The notes below the pieces were generated by a model that had not been told where the DNA came from, ran no database searches, and saw only the letters and a list, made by a program, of their open reading frames with translations. The position numbers and the translations under genes are program-made. Positions 55,325 through 64,000 of a stretch of DNA of 64,000 nt are shown piece by piece. This DNA comes from Pseudomonadota bacterium (lineage in GTDB: Bacteria > Pseudomonadota > Alphaproteobacteria > Sphingomonadales > Sphingomonadaceae): contig JAIUPN010000005.1 of the NCBI GenBank assembly GCA_020160755.1, positions 62,001 to 126,000 of the forward strand. The letters run 5' to 3'. The number at the start of each line of letters is the position of its first letter. Position 1 is the stretch's first letter.

Positions 55325-56114
55325 GACCGTCCGTCGCAAGTTGCTGACCTTTGCCGCCCTTGCCATGCCGCTCGCCTCGATCCCGGCGCACGCACAGGAA
55401 GGCGAAGGCGGCGAAAAGCGCACGCGGCTGATCCTCGGGCCCCAGATTTCGCCGTCGTGGCCGGGCGCGGACAAGTTCAGCGTCGGTCCTTATGTCGACC
55501 TTTCGCGCACCCGCGACAGCGAGTTCGCGTTCGAGGCGCCCGATGAAAGCTTCGGATCGCCGCTGCTCCATTCGGGAAATTTCGCCTTTGGCCCCGCCTT
55601 CGGCTTCGTCGGCAAGCGCAAGGCGTCCGACATCGGCGCCGACCTGCCCAAGGTCGGTCTATCGGTCGAGGCCGGCGCCTTTGCGCAGGTCCACCTGACC
55701 CCGGCGCTGCGCCTCCGCCTCGACGGCCGCAAGGGCCTCAGCGGCCACAAGGGCTGGACCGGCGAAATCAGCGCCGACTATGTCGCGCGCGAGGGCGACG
55801 ACTGGCTCTTCTCGATCGGCCCGCGCGTGACACTGGGCGACTCCAAATATATGGGCGCTTATTTCGGCGTGACGCCGGCCGCGGCCGCAACTTCGGGCCT
55901 CCCCGCCTATGATCCGGACGGCGGCGTCCAGTCGGTTGGCGTGACGGCGGGTTACCACCGGATGCTCGGCAGGAATTGGGGCATCGCAGTCTATGGCCGC
56001 TACGACCGGCTTGTCGGCGACGCGGCGGATTCACCTGTGACGCGCGAACTCGGATCGCGCAGCCAGCCGTCGGGCGGGGTCGCACTCAGCTACACTTTCG
56101 GCGGACCACGTTGA
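55323..56114 (+). CDS. MipA/OmpV-type outer membrane protein
   Basis: A 263-residue outer membrane beta-barrel with signal peptide (LLTFAALAMPLASIPAHA) and the MipA/OmpV pattern: RLILGPQISPSWPGADKFSVGPYVDLSR, GRKGLSGHKGWTGEISADYV, MGAYFGVTPAAAATSGLPAYDPDGGVQSVGVTAGYHRM and a C-terminal aromatic strand GVALSYTFG. Start at 55323 chosen because AAGGAG is 7 bases upstream and the signal peptide begins there. Confidence 0.88.
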   Translation: MTVRRKLLTFAALAMPLASIPAHAQEGEGGEKRTRLILGPQISPSWPGADKFSVGPYVDLSRTRDSEFAFEAPDESFGSPLLHSGNFAFGPAFGFVGKRKASDIGADLPKVGLSVEAGAFAQVHLTPALRLRLDGRKGLSGHKGWTGEISADYVAREGDDWLFSIGPRVTLGDSKYMGAYFGVTPAAAATSGLPAYDPDGGVQSVGVTAGYHRMLGRNWGIAVYGRYDRLVGDAADSPVTRELGSRSQPSGGVALSYTFGGPR

Positions 56115-56158
56115 CGTAAGGATTGGCGGGGGCTTCGGCACACGCTATCGGCGGCGGT

Positions 56159-57265
56159 ATGAGCCTGTTTCCGCCCGCATCCTGCCCCCGCCTCATCGTC
56201 AAGATCGGCTCGGCGTTGCTTGTCGATCCGTCGGGTGCGGTGCGGCGCGACTGGCTTGTCGGGATCGCCGCCGACATCGCCGCGCGGACGCGCGCTGGCC
56301 AGCAGGTCGCCGTCGTCTCGTCGGGCGCGATCGCGCTTGGTGCGCGGCGGCTGGGCCTCGCCAAGGGCGGACGCGGGACGCTCGAAGATGCACAGGCGGC
56401 CGCCGCAACGGGGCAGATAGCGCTGAGCCAGGTCTGGGCCGAAGTGCTCGGCGCCGAGGGGCTGACCGCGGCGCAGATGCTTGTCACGCTCGACGATCTC
56501 GAACATCGCCGCCGCTATCTCAACGCCGCGGCGACGCTCGACCGGCTGCTCAGCCTCGGCGTCGTTCCGATCATCAACGAGAATGACAGCGTCGCGACCG
56601 AGGAAATCCGTTTCGGCGACAACGACCGGCTTGCGTCGCGCGTCGCCCAAGCGGCAGCGGCGGGCGGCGTGATCCTGCTCTCCGACATCGACGGCCTTTA
56701 CGACCGCAACCCCGCGCAGGAGGGCGCGGTGCATATCGCGCGCATCGAGCGCATCGATGCGGGCATCGAGGCGATGGCCGACACCGGCTCGGCGTCGGGC
56801 ATGGGATCGGGCGGCATGGTGTCGAAGATCGCGGCGGCGCGCATCGCCAATGCCGCGGGCGCGCATCTCGCGATCGCGTCGGGACGCATCGACCGGCCGC
56901 TGTCGACCGAAGCGCGGCACAGCCTGTTCGTCGCCGACAAGGGCGCAAGCGCGCGCAAGGCATGGCTCGCGGGCGGGCTGACCGCCAAGGGGCGGATCGA
57001 GATCGACGCCGGCGCGGCGAAAGCGCTGCACGGCGGCGCGAGCCTGCTCGCGGCCGGGGTGACCGCGGTCAGCGGCAGTTTCGCGCGCGGCGACATCCTC
57101 GACATTGCCGGCCCCGACGGGCGCGTCATCGCGCGCGGTCTCTCCGAATATCCCGGCGCCGACGCCGCGAACATCGTCGGCCTCGGCCGCGACGCGCAGG
57201 AAGCCGCGCTCGGTTACGCACCGCGCAGCGCGATGGTGCACCGCGACCATATGGTGCTCCTGTGA
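56159..57265 (+). CDS. proB: Glutamate 5-kinase
   Basis: First step of proline synthesis. 368 residues with the amino acid kinase domain (RLIVKIGSALL, VSSGAIALGARRLG, NENDSVATEEIRFGDNDRLASRVA, GMGSGGMVSKIAAARIA) and a C-terminal PUA domain. ATG at 56159. Its stop overlaps the next gene's GTG by four bases. obgE-proB order (here with a porin between) is common. Confidence 0.95.
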   Translation: MSLFPPASCPRLIVKIGSALLVDPSGAVRRDWLVGIAADIAARTRAGQQVAVVSSGAIALGARRLGLAKGGRGTLEDAQAAAATGQIALSQVWAEVLGAEGLTAAQMLVTLDDLEHRRRYLNAAATLDRLLSLGVVPIINENDSVATEEIRFGDNDRLASRVAQAAAAGGVILLSDIDGLYDRNPAQEGAVHIARIERIDAGIEAMADTGSASGMGSGGMVSKIAAARIANAAGAHLAIASGRIDRPLSTEARHSLFVADKGASARKAWLAGGLTAKGRIEIDAGAAKALHGGASLLAAGVTAVSGSFARGDILDIAGPDGRVIARGLSEYPGADAANIVGLGRDAQEAALGYAPRSAMVHRDHMVLL

Positions 57266-58179
57266 ACCAGCCCGTGCTCGCGATGACCGGCGCGACCGGC
57301 TTCGTGGGCGGCGCGACGATGCGTGAAGCGGTCGCGGCGGGCTGGCACGTCCGCGCCCTCACCCGCCGCCCGCAACCCGCGCGCGAAGGCGTGACGTGGA
57401 TCACGGGCGCGCTCGACGATACAACCAGCCTCGCCGACATGGCGAAGGGCGCCGACGTCGTCATGCATATCGCGGGGGTCGTCAATGTGCCGACCCGCGC
57501 CGCGTTCGAGGCGGGCAATGCGACAGCGACCGCCAACGTCGTCGATGCCGCGCGCGGTGCGGGCGTCACGCGCTTCGTCCATGTGTCCTCGCTCGCCGCG
57601 CGCGAGCCCGGCATCTCCAACTATGGCTGGTCGAAGGAACGCGCCGAGGCGGTCGTCATGGCGAGCGGGCTCGACTGGACGATCGTGCGGCCGCCCGCGG
57701 TGTTCGGCCCCGGCGACACCGAGATGCTCGATCTGTTCCGCATGGCGCGGCGCGGTATCGCGCTGGTGCCGACCGGGCGCATGTCGGCGATTTATGTCGA
57801 CGAGCTCGCCCGGCTGCTCGTGACGCTCGCCGCCGACCGCGGCGCGAGCATCGGGCAGATTTACGAGCCTGACGACGGCAAGCCCACCGGCTGGTCGCAC
57901 CGCGGCTTCGCGCGCGCGGTCGCGCGCGCGGTCGGACGGCAGCGCTTATCGACGATCGCAACCCCGGCGTTGCTGCTCAAGGCAGGCGGGCAGCTCGACA
58001 AGCTCGTTCGGCGCAGCCGCGCGAAGCTCACCCCGGACCGTGCGCGCTATATCGCGCACCCCGACTGGGTCGCGACCGAAGGGAAATCCCCGCCCGCCAC
58101 GCTCTGGCGCCCCGAACGCGATACCGACGACGCGCTCGCCGAGACCGTCGGCTGGTATCGCCGCGAAGGCTGGCTCTGA
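57262..58179 (+). CDS. NAD(P)-dependent epimerase/dehydratase-like protein
   Basis: A 305-residue extended short-chain dehydrogenase fold. TGATGFVGGAT (nucleotide loop, residues 9-19), GADVVMHIAGVVNVPTRAAFEAGN, FVHVSSLAARE and SNYGWSKERAE with the YxxxK active site. The GTG start overlaps the proB stop by four bases. Relatives are often labelled ubiquinone complex I subunit NDUFA9-like or sugar epimerase; the substrate is unknown. Confidence 0.85.
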   Translation: MNQPVLAMTGATGFVGGATMREAVAAGWHVRALTRRPQPAREGVTWITGALDDTTSLADMAKGADVVMHIAGVVNVPTRAAFEAGNATATANVVDAARGAGVTRFVHVSSLAAREPGISNYGWSKERAEAVVMASGLDWTIVRPPAVFGPGDTEMLDLFRMARRGIALVPTGRMSAIYVDELARLLVTLAADRGASIGQIYEPDDGKPTGWSHRGFARAVARAVGRQRLSTIATPALLLKAGGQLDKLVRRSRAKLTPDRARYIAHPDWVATEGKSPPATLWRPERDTDDALAETVGWYRREGWL

Positions 58180-58257
58180 CGTCGCCGGTGGCGCGTCGTC
58201 GTTCGCCCGTCGAAGCGTGCATTGCCAAGGGCGAAGCGCATCCCTAGGTTTGCTGGC

Positions 58258-60240
58258 ATGACCGATAGCACCGCGAACACGCCCAACGATCCCGCCGGCC
58301 CCTGGGCTATCCCCGTGCGCCGGCCGCTACCCGGCGAGGACAAGCCGAAGTCGACGACCAGCTTTCCGCGCAAGGTCTGGAACCTGCTCGTCGGGATCAA
58401 GGATGCGCTCGCCCTCATCTTCCTGCTTCTCTTCTTCGTCGCGCTGTTCGGCCTGCTCGCAGGACGCCCCAACGCGGGCCTGCCCGTCAGCCAGGGCGCG
58501 CTGCTCATCGAACTCGACGGCATCGTCAGCGAACAGCCCTCGGAGGTCGATCCGTTCGCCGCGCTGTCGGGCGGCGCGCAGCTCAAGGAGGTCCGCGTTC
58601 GCGACGTCGTCCACGCGCTCGAAGTTGCCGCCGATGACAAGCGCATAACCTCGGTCGTGCTCGACCTCGACCGCTTCCTCGGCGGCGGGCAGGTCTCGCT
58701 CGCCGAAATCGGCACCGCTATCGACAAGGTGCGCGCGAAGAAGAAGCCCGTGCTCGCCTTTGCCACCGCCTACACCACCGACAGCTATCAGGTCGCGGCG
58801 CATGCCAGCGAAATATGGGCCGACAGCATCGGCGGCGTCGCGATCGCCGGACCGGGCGGATCGCGCCTCTATTACAAGGGGTTGATGGACCGGCTGGGCG
58901 TCACCGCGCATATCTACCGCGTCGGCACCTTCAAGAGCGCAGTCGAACCCTTCCTCCGCACCGACCAGTCGCCCGAAGCGAAGGAAGCCGACCTCGCCTA
59001 TGCGAGCGTGCTTTGGGAAAACTGGCTGACCGACGTCAAGAAGGCGCGCCCTGCGGCCAAGGTCGACGCGTTCATCGCCGATACCGCCGGCGCAGTGAAG
59101 GCGGCGGGTAACGATCTGTCGAAGGCGTCGGTCGACGCCGGCCTCGTCGACAAGCTCGGCAGCCGCATGGCGTTCAATCGCCGCGTCGCCGAGATCAGCG
59201 GCGCGGCCGACGACAGCAAGCCGTGGGAATATAACGCCATCCCGCTCGAAAACTGGGTCGCCGCCAATGCGCCATCGACGAAGGGCAGCACCATTGCGGT
59301 CGTCCCCGTCGTCGGCGAAATCGTCGACGGCGAAGCACCGAGCGGCGTTGCCGGCGGCGAAACCATCGCGCAGCACATCCTCGACGCCGCGACCGACAGC
59401 AGCGTGAAGGCGATCGTCCTGCGCGTCGATTCGCCTGGCGGGTCGGTGCTGGCCTCCGAAGAAATCCGTCAGGCGCTGCTCGTCGCGAAGGCGAAGAAGC
59501 TGCCGATCGTCGTGTCGATGGCGAACGTCGCGGCCTCGGGCGGCTATTGGATTTCGACCCCGGCCGACCGCATCTTTGCCGAGCCCGAGACGATCACCGG
59601 GTCGATCGGCGTGTTCGGCATCCTGCCGAGCTTCGATCAGGCGCTCGCAAAGATCGGCGTCAACGCCGACGGCATCGTGACGACGCCGCTTTCGGGCCAG
59701 CCCGACGTGTTCGGCGGAGTGAACGACGAGTTCAACGCGCTGGCGCAGGCGAGCGTCGAGGACATCTATGGCCGCTTCACCGGTCTGGTCGCCAAGAGCC
59801 GCAAGCAGCCGATCGAGAAGATCCGCACGATCGCCGAAGGGCGCGTGTGGGCCGGCGGCACCGCCCGCCAGATCGGTCTGGTCGATCAGTTCGGCGGCCT
59901 GCCCGACGCGCTGAAAGCGGCCGCCGGGCTCGCCAAGGTCGGGGGCGATTTCCACGCCAAATATTTCGAGGACGAACCGAGCGAATTTTCGAAGATGCTC
60001 GCAAGCTGGTCGGGCGCCGAGGAAGAAACCGCGGCGCTCCCGCGCGGCTGGTTCGGCATCGCTGCGATGAACCGCCAGCTCACCGAACGACGCTTGGTGC
60101 AGGATCTGACGATGCTGACGCAGGCGGGGTCGGTGCAGGCGTCGTGCCTCGACTGCCGCGCCTACCTGCCCGCCGTTCCGCGGCCGGGTCAGGCCGAAGC
60201 AAAGGGGTTCTTCGCGACGATGGCGCTGCTGTTGAAGTAA
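58258..60240 (+). CDS. sppA: Signal peptide peptidase SppA, 67K type
   Basis: A 660-residue inner-membrane serine protease of the S49 family with tandem domains. One N-terminal membrane segment (ALALIFLLLFFVALFGLLAG, about 55-75). Catalytic Lys in YRVGTFKSAVEPF (N-terminal half) and Ser in ANVAASGGYWIST (C-terminal half), the arrangement of the large E. coli enzyme. It clears cleaved signal peptides. ATG at 58258 chosen. A GC-rich hairpin follows the stop. Confidence 0.93.
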   Translation: MTDSTANTPNDPAGPWAIPVRRPLPGEDKPKSTTSFPRKVWNLLVGIKDALALIFLLLFFVALFGLLAGRPNAGLPVSQGALLIELDGIVSEQPSEVDPFAALSGGAQLKEVRVRDVVHALEVAADDKRITSVVLDLDRFLGGGQVSLAEIGTAIDKVRAKKKPVLAFATAYTTDSYQVAAHASEIWADSIGGVAIAGPGGSRLYYKGLMDRLGVTAHIYRVGTFKSAVEPFLRTDQSPEAKEADLAYASVLWENWLTDVKKARPAAKVDAFIADTAGAVKAAGNDLSKASVDAGLVDKLGSRMAFNRRVAEISGAADDSKPWEYNAIPLENWVAANAPSTKGSTIAVVPVVGEIVDGEAPSGVAGGETIAQHILDAATDSSVKAIVLRVDSPGGSVLASEEIRQALLVAKAKKLPIVVSMANVAASGGYWISTPADRIFAEPETITGSIGVFGILPSFDQALAKIGVNADGIVTTPLSGQPDVFGGVNDEFNALAQASVEDIYGRFTGLVAKSRKQPIEKIRTIAEGRVWAGGTARQIGLVDQFGGLPDALKAAAGLAKVGGDFHAKYFEDEPSEFSKMLASWSGAEEETAALPRGWFGIAAMNRQLTERRLVQDLTMLTQAGSVQASCLDCRAYLPAVPRPGQAEAKGFFATMALLLK

Positions 60241-60242
60241 TC

Positions 60243-60265
60243 CCCCTCCCTGCTTGCGGGAGGGG
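60243..60265. terminator. Hairpin between convergent sppA and alpha/beta hydrolase
   Basis: CCCCTCCC (60243-60250) and GGGAGGGG (60258-60265) with a 7-base loop, directly after the sppA stop. No T-run. Confidence 0.45.
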
Positions 60266-60269
60266 AGAG

Positions 60270-61172
60270 TCAGGCAGCTACCGCAACTGCTTTCGCATGT
60301 TCGGCGATCGCATCGGCCATCGTGTCGACGAGGGCCAGCGGCAGGTCGTGCCCCATGCCGGGGATCGTCAGCAGCCGCGCGCCCGCGATATTGTCCGCGG
60401 TGTCGCGACCGCCGGGGAGCGGCACCAGCGGATCATCCTCGCCGTGGATGACGAGCGCCGGCGCCTCGATGTCCTTCAGCAGCGACCGCCGGTCGCCGTC
60501 GGCGATAATCGCCGCCATCTGCCGCGCGACACCTTGCGGATACCAGCCGCGCTCGAAATCAGCGCGGACGCGACGTTGCAGCCGGTCCTCGGCCGACGGG
60601 TAGCCGGGACTGCCAATCACGCGCGCGGCATTGACCGAGTAAGCGATCAGCGCTTCCTTGTCGCCGCTCATCGGCCGGTTCGCGAGCACCTGCATCGCTT
60701 CCTTCTTTGCGCGCGGCAGGCGGCGGTTGCCGGTGGTCGACATCACCGAGGTCAGCGACAGCACGCGTTCGGGATAGCGCGCCGCGATATGCTGCGAGAT
60801 CATGCCGCCCATCGACACACCGACGACATGCGCGCGCGCGATGCCCAGATGGTCGAGAAGCGCGATGCCGTCGGCCGCCATGTCGGCGAGCGTATAGGCC
60901 GGCCGCACGGGCAACCCGAGCATCGATTTGACGACCATCCATTTGACGTTCGGCACCCCGGCCGCGTCGAAACGCGTCGACAGGCCGACGTCGCGATTGT
61001 CATAACGGATCGTGCGAAAGCCACGCGCATTCAACGCATCGACGAACTCGTCGGGCCATAAGGTCAATTGCCCGCCCAGCCCCATCACCAGCAGGATCAC
61101 TGGCGCGTCCTTCGGTCCCTTGTCCTCATAGGTGACGCTGATGCCGTTCACGGCCGCCTGCTGTGTCTGCAT
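60270..61172 (-). CDS. Alpha/beta hydrolase
   Basis: A 300-residue alpha/beta hydrolase. Catalytic triad visible: nucleophile Ser in HVVGVSMGGMI, acid in IHGEDDPLVPL and His in IPGMGHDLP. Oxyanion region VMGLGGQLTLWPDEFV. Substrates may be esters or lactones. Followed upstream (same strand) by the MpaB-like gene, 26 bases apart. Confidence 0.9.
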   Translation of the reverse strand: MQTQQAAVNGISVTYEDKGPKDAPVILLVMGLGGQLTLWPDEFVDALNARGFRTIRYDNRDVGLSTRFDAAGVPNVKWMVVKSMLGLPVRPAYTLADMAADGIALLDHLGIARAHVVGVSMGGMISQHIAARYPERVLSLTSVMSTTGNRRLPRAKKEAMQVLANRPMSGDKEALIAYSVNAARVIGSPGYPSAEDRLQRRVRADFERGWYPQGVARQMAAIIADGDRRSLLKDIEAPALVIHGEDDPLVPLPGGRDTADNIAGARLLTIPGMGHDLPLALVDTMADAIAEHAKAVAVAA

Positions 61173-61198
61173 GGAAATCCCTTGGCTGGAAAAGCGGA

Positions 61199-62527
61199 TC
61201 AGCCCGCGGTGGCGGGTTTGTAATTCGCCGAGTTGGAGGTGAATTCGGCGCGGCCATAGCCGTCGAGCTGGCGCTCGATCCGGCGCACGAGGCGGCGGTC
61301 GGCGAGATGGCGGATCACGGGCAGGCGCGAGGCGACGCGATACGCGACCATACGCCCCGCAATGCCGAGCATCGTCGCGCCATATATCAGGTGATCGCGG
61401 CGCTTCACCGGCACCCCGACGCTCGCCGCTCTTTCCTCGTCTCCGGCGAGGAAGGCCTTCACAAAGAAGACGCGGCTCACCGAATGTTCGAGCCGGCGTT
61501 TGACCTGCCCTTTCGGCGACATGTCCTTCGACAGTTCGGCGTCCATCGTCGCGCGCAGCAGCCCACCGCAGACCACGTCATCATATTCGTAGCGGAGCGT
61601 CGCGCTGCGCGTGCGCCAGATGCGGACGATCTCCTGCGGTGTGTCGGCGAGCAGGTCTTCGGGCAGCCCGAGCAGGTAGCAGCGATAGCGCGCGAGCTCG
61701 ACGCGGCCGCGTTCGAGCCGGGTGAAGGTCGTGCGGCCCTTTGCCAGCACCTCCTGCGACAGGAAATAGACCGGGATCAGCCCCGCAGGCATCTGGTCGA
61801 GCTGCGGGATCGGCATGCCATAGGTGTCGGTGTCCCACATGCCGGGGCGCGAGAGGACATTGACGCGCACCATCGAGTGCATCAACCGCACCATCGCCGC
61901 CGCCTTGAACCCCGGCCCGAAGCGATCGAGCGCGCCGGGCAATGCCGTGGTGGCAAAGAAGGTCGCGGTCTCCTTCACCCGCCGCGCCGCGGTCGCCTGA
62001 CCGAGCGTGCCAGTCAGCGCCATCGGCAGCGCCGAATATTTGTTTAGGAAGGTCGCGATGAACGCACCGCGGATCAGGAAGGGCGACAGGTTCGCGGTGG
62101 CATTGCGTTCATAGGCAGCGCCTTCTTCGACCAATGTCATGTCGAGCCAATCGGGCTTCTGCTCCATTTCCGCGATCAGCGCTGCGAGTTCGGGCGGCGC
62201 ATCGGCGACCGCTTCGATACCCTTGTCGCACGCCTCGACCAGCATCGCGACGGTCTGATGGAAACCAAGGCGCGGCATCAAAGCGGCATAGGCGTCGCCG
62301 GTCCGGTCGCCGAGCATCGTATATTCGCGGATGCGCGCAAGCAGGTCGGGATCGCCCAGATAGTCGGCGCGGTCGATGCTGCGGACGCGGCTGAGTTCGC
62401 TGACCGCATCGCGCTCGGGCGCCCAGCGTTCGGGCGCCTTGTCGAAATCGAAACGGCCGAACAGCTCGGGCAAGGCGTCCGCCTGACCCCGCACCCGGCG
62501 TGCGATGGTGCTGACATCCATGTTCAT
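61199..62527 (-). CDS. MpaB/DUF2236-type oxygenase-like protein
   Basis: A 442-residue helical protein. AAAMVRLMHSMVRVNVL matches the conserved Arg/His region of the DUF2236 family, which includes MpaB and the rubber oxygenase Lcp, heme b proteins. Its substrate is unknown; no polyisoprene genes are nearby. No signal peptide, unlike Lcp. It sits between the alpha/beta hydrolase and the TRIC-type gene. Confidence 0.72.
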   Translation of the reverse strand: MNMDVSTIARRVRGQADALPELFGRFDFDKAPERWAPERDAVSELSRVRSIDRADYLGDPDLLARIREYTMLGDRTGDAYAALMPRLGFHQTVAMLVEACDKGIEAVADAPPELAALIAEMEQKPDWLDMTLVEEGAAYERNATANLSPFLIRGAFIATFLNKYSALPMALTGTLGQATAARRVKETATFFATTALPGALDRFGPGFKAAAMVRLMHSMVRVNVLSRPGMWDTDTYGMPIPQLDQMPAGLIPVYFLSQEVLAKGRTTFTRLERGRVELARYRCYLLGLPEDLLADTPQEIVRIWRTRSATLRYEYDDVVCGGLLRATMDAELSKDMSPKGQVKRRLEHSVSRVFFVKAFLAGDEERAASVGVPVKRRDHLIYGATMLGIAGRMVAYRVASRLPVIRHLADRRLVRRIERQLDGYGRAEFTSNSANYKPATAG

Positions 62528-62575
62528 AATGCGAACCTGCCACAGATTCGCGATTTGGCAAGCCTGTCGCTTGTC

Positions 62576-63202
62576 CTAGCCCTCGTGCCCGCGATAGGCA
62601 GGCAGCGCGAGCGACCAGCGGATCGCCGCGCCGCGCAGGATGAAACCTGCGACCGCGCCGGTGACCGCCGCGACGGGCGTTCCGGTACCGAGCCATTGCA
62701 GCAGCAGGAACAGGCCCGACGCGAGCGCCGCCGCGGTGACATAGACTTCGGGGCGCATGATGATCGACGGGACGCCGGCGAGGATGTCGCGGATCGTGCC
62801 GCCGACACAGCCGGTGATCACGCCCATCATCAGCGCGGGCACGGGCGGGACGCCCCACGCCAGCGCCTTCGCCGTGCCGAACACCGCATAGGCGGCAAGC
62901 CCGACCGCGTCGGCCCATTCGAGCAATTGTCCCTGCCACCAGCGTTCGGGGGTGAGCCACACGACCAGCGCGATCGCGATGCAAACCGCGGCGATCGCGC
63001 CGTCCTGCACCCAGAAAACCGGCGCGCCGATCAGCAGGTCGCGCACGCTGCCGCCGCCGACGCCGGTGACCAGCGCAAAGAAGCTGGCGGTCACCAAGGT
63101 CTGACGCAGGCGCACCGCCATCAACGCCCCCGACAGCGCGAAGACGCCGATGCCGGCAAGGTCGAGCAGCCGGACGATCAGCGCATTGTCGAAGTCGAAC
63201 AA
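62576..63202 (-). CDS. TRIC/UPF0126-type membrane protein
   Basis: A 208-residue protein with seven membrane helices and the duplicated UPF0126 repeat: DLAGIGVFALSGALMAVR and GLAAYAVFGTAKALAWG, plus GVGGGSVRDLLIGAPVFWV and CVGGTIRDILAGVPSII. Bacterial relatives are trimeric cation (K+) channels of the TRIC type. 9 bases downstream of the M20 peptidase gene on the same strand. Confidence 0.88.
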   Translation of the reverse strand: MFDFDNALIVRLLDLAGIGVFALSGALMAVRLRQTLVTASFFALVTGVGGGSVRDLLIGAPVFWVQDGAIAAVCIAIALVVWLTPERWWQGQLLEWADAVGLAAYAVFGTAKALAWGVPPVPALMMGVITGCVGGTIRDILAGVPSIIMRPEVYVTAAALASGLFLLLQWLGTGTPVAAVTGAVAGFILRGAAIRWSLALPAYRGHEG

Positions 63203-63211
63203 AACGGACCC

Positions 63212-64000
63212 CTATTTCGCCGCCGGGCGCACGCCCCCGACGATCGACAGGACGATCGCGGTCACGGCGTTGCGGATCGCGGGTTCGGCCTTCGGCGCGA
63301 AGAAGGGGGAATGGTTGGTCGGCGCGGGCTCCCCCTTCGCCTTGAGGTCTGCGAGGACCGCCGGATCATAGCCGCCGATACCGAAGAAAAGCGAGGGAAC
63401 GCCCGCGTCGACGAACTCGGAATAATCCTCGCTTCCCGACATCGGCGCCGCACTCGCCGGCGCGAAGACAAGGCCTTTGCCGAACACTGGCGTCAGCGCC
63501 GCGACCGCAGCATTGGCCATCACCTCATCGTTGGTGAGGACGCCGGTGCCGCTGAGATAGCGGATCGTCGGCTCGGGCGCCTTGCCCATCGCCGCCGCCG
63601 ATTTCGCAACGCGCGCGGTGCCGTCCTGGAGCAGCTTGCGCACCTCGGGCGACTGCGAACGCAGATTGACCTTCACCTCGGCGCTGTCGGGGATGATGTT
63701 GGGCGCGCTGCCCGCATTGATCGCGCCGATCGTCAGAACGCCGAAGGCAGCGGGGTCCTTTTCGCGGCTGATCACCACCTGCGTGTCGGTGACGAAGCGC
63801 GCGGCGATCGGAATCGGGTCGATCGTCGCGGCGGGCATCGAGCCATGCCCGCCGCGGCCGTGGAAGGTGATCGAATAGCTGTCCGACGCCGATGACCCGG
63901 CGCCCGCCTTGATCGCGACCACGCCGGCCGGAAGGTTCGAAACATGCGCGGCGAAGCCGAAATCGGGCTTCGGGAAGCGCGTGAAGAGCCCGTCATCGAG
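63212..64000 (-). CDS. M20 family metallopeptidase/amidohydrolase (partial, N-terminus beyond window)
   Basis: C-terminal 262 residues of an exported or cytosolic M20-type amidohydrolase. The visible part starts within the frame at LDDGLFTRFPKPDFGFAAHV. GHGSMPAATIDPI gives a zinc/substrate His, and MSGSEDYSEF the metal Glu/Asp region. This pattern fits hippurate or indole-acetyl-amino acid hydrolases. The true start lies upstream of position 64000 on the minus strand. Confidence 0.85.
   Translation of the reverse strand, partial: LDDGLFTRFPKPDFGFAAHVSNLPAGVVAIKAGAGSSASDSYSITFHGRGGHGSMPAATIDPIPIAARFVTDTQVVISREKDPAAFGVLTIGAINAGSAPNIIPDSAEVKVNLRSQSPEVRKLLQDGTARVAKSAAAMGKAPEPTIRYLSGTGVLTNDEVMANAAVAALTPVFGKGLVFAPASAAPMSGSEDYSEFVDAGVPSLFFGIGGYDPAVLADLKAKGEPAPTNHSPFFAPKAEPAIRNAVTAIVLSIVGGVRPAAK

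Noticed and set aside
58201..58234. TTCGCCC/GGGCGAA pair upstream of sppA
   Set aside because: Long 20-base loop and no associated promoter or terminator features; likely chance in GC-rich DNA.

Overview
This is a GC-rich, densely packed chromosomal segment of an alphaproteobacterium, most likely a sphingomonad (Sphingopyxis/Sphingomonas type). The evidence is the PhyR/NepR general stress pair, a type II (plant-like) DAHP synthase, a Coq4 protein, GlnE next to a PrxQ peroxiredoxin and a DUF455 ferritin-like protein, the DUF1800/DUF1501 pair, and the overall gene style. I see no rRNA, tRNA, insertion sequence, prophage or CRISPR array. No stretch without a gene exceeds about 250 bases.

Layout. 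0.1-2.1 kb: a CHASE3-type hybrid histidine kinase. 2.1-4.4 kb (minus): an apparent lipid operon of a DUF2141 secreted protein, a diacylglycerol-kinase-fold lipid kinase and a Tam41-like cytidylyltransferase. It is divergent from lptF-lptG (4.6-6.9 kb). 6.9-12.6 kb: a small compositionally foreign gene, a fatty acid desaturase, a GNAT-like protein, a monooxygenase-fold protein and the DUF1800-DUF1501 pair. 12.7-18.8 kb (minus): xthA, erpA, an M23 peptidase and the glnE-prxQ-DUF455 operon. 18.8-20.0 kb: phyR divergent from a 56-residue nepR, with no ecfG alongside. 20-29.3 kb (minus): tgt, hemerythrin, a PAS-GGDEF-EAL-PilZ protein, a CoA-transferase, queA, a cyclophilin, coaD, a polyprenyl synthase and xseB. 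29.4-34.1 kb (plus): a membrane protein, a small secreted protein, purL, a signal-peptide-bearing deoxyribosyltransferase-like protein and DUF72. 34.1-36.3 kb: coq4 divergent from a DUF418 membrane protein. 36.4-41.7 kb (minus): Hpt, tusA, der, bamB, a YfgM-like protein and panB. 41.8-42.4 kb: a membrane protein and XRE regulator cassette under a palindromic promoter/operator. 42.5-47.4 kb: aldo/keto reductase, glycerophosphodiesterase, an ArsC-like protein, a cyclic-nucleotide-binding membrane protein, type II DAHP synthase and a small membrane protein. 47.4-64 kb: M28 peptidase, CitE-like lyase, SPFH/NfeD pair, GNAT, methyltransferase-like protein, a PF10118 protein divergent from a TetR regulator, obgE, MipA-like porin, proB, an epimerase-like protein, sppA, an alpha/beta hydrolase, an MpaB-like oxygenase, a TRIC-family channel and the end of an M20 peptidase.

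Most promising for follow-up: (1) the DUF2141/lipid kinase/Tam41-like operon, which reads as a lipid to phospho-lipid to CDP-lipid route; (2) a nearly identical 23-base palindromic motif overlapping the -35 box of both coq4 and the PF10118 gene 18 kb away, and spanning the start of the divergent tetR, which suggests a small TetR regulon; (3) a nepR gene without an adjacent sigma factor; (4) the XRE/membrane-protein cassette whose core promoter is itself an almost perfect palindrome; (5) palindromic intergenic repeats, one with compensating base changes between its two hairpins. All assignments come from reading the sequence and recalled family features; no searches were run.
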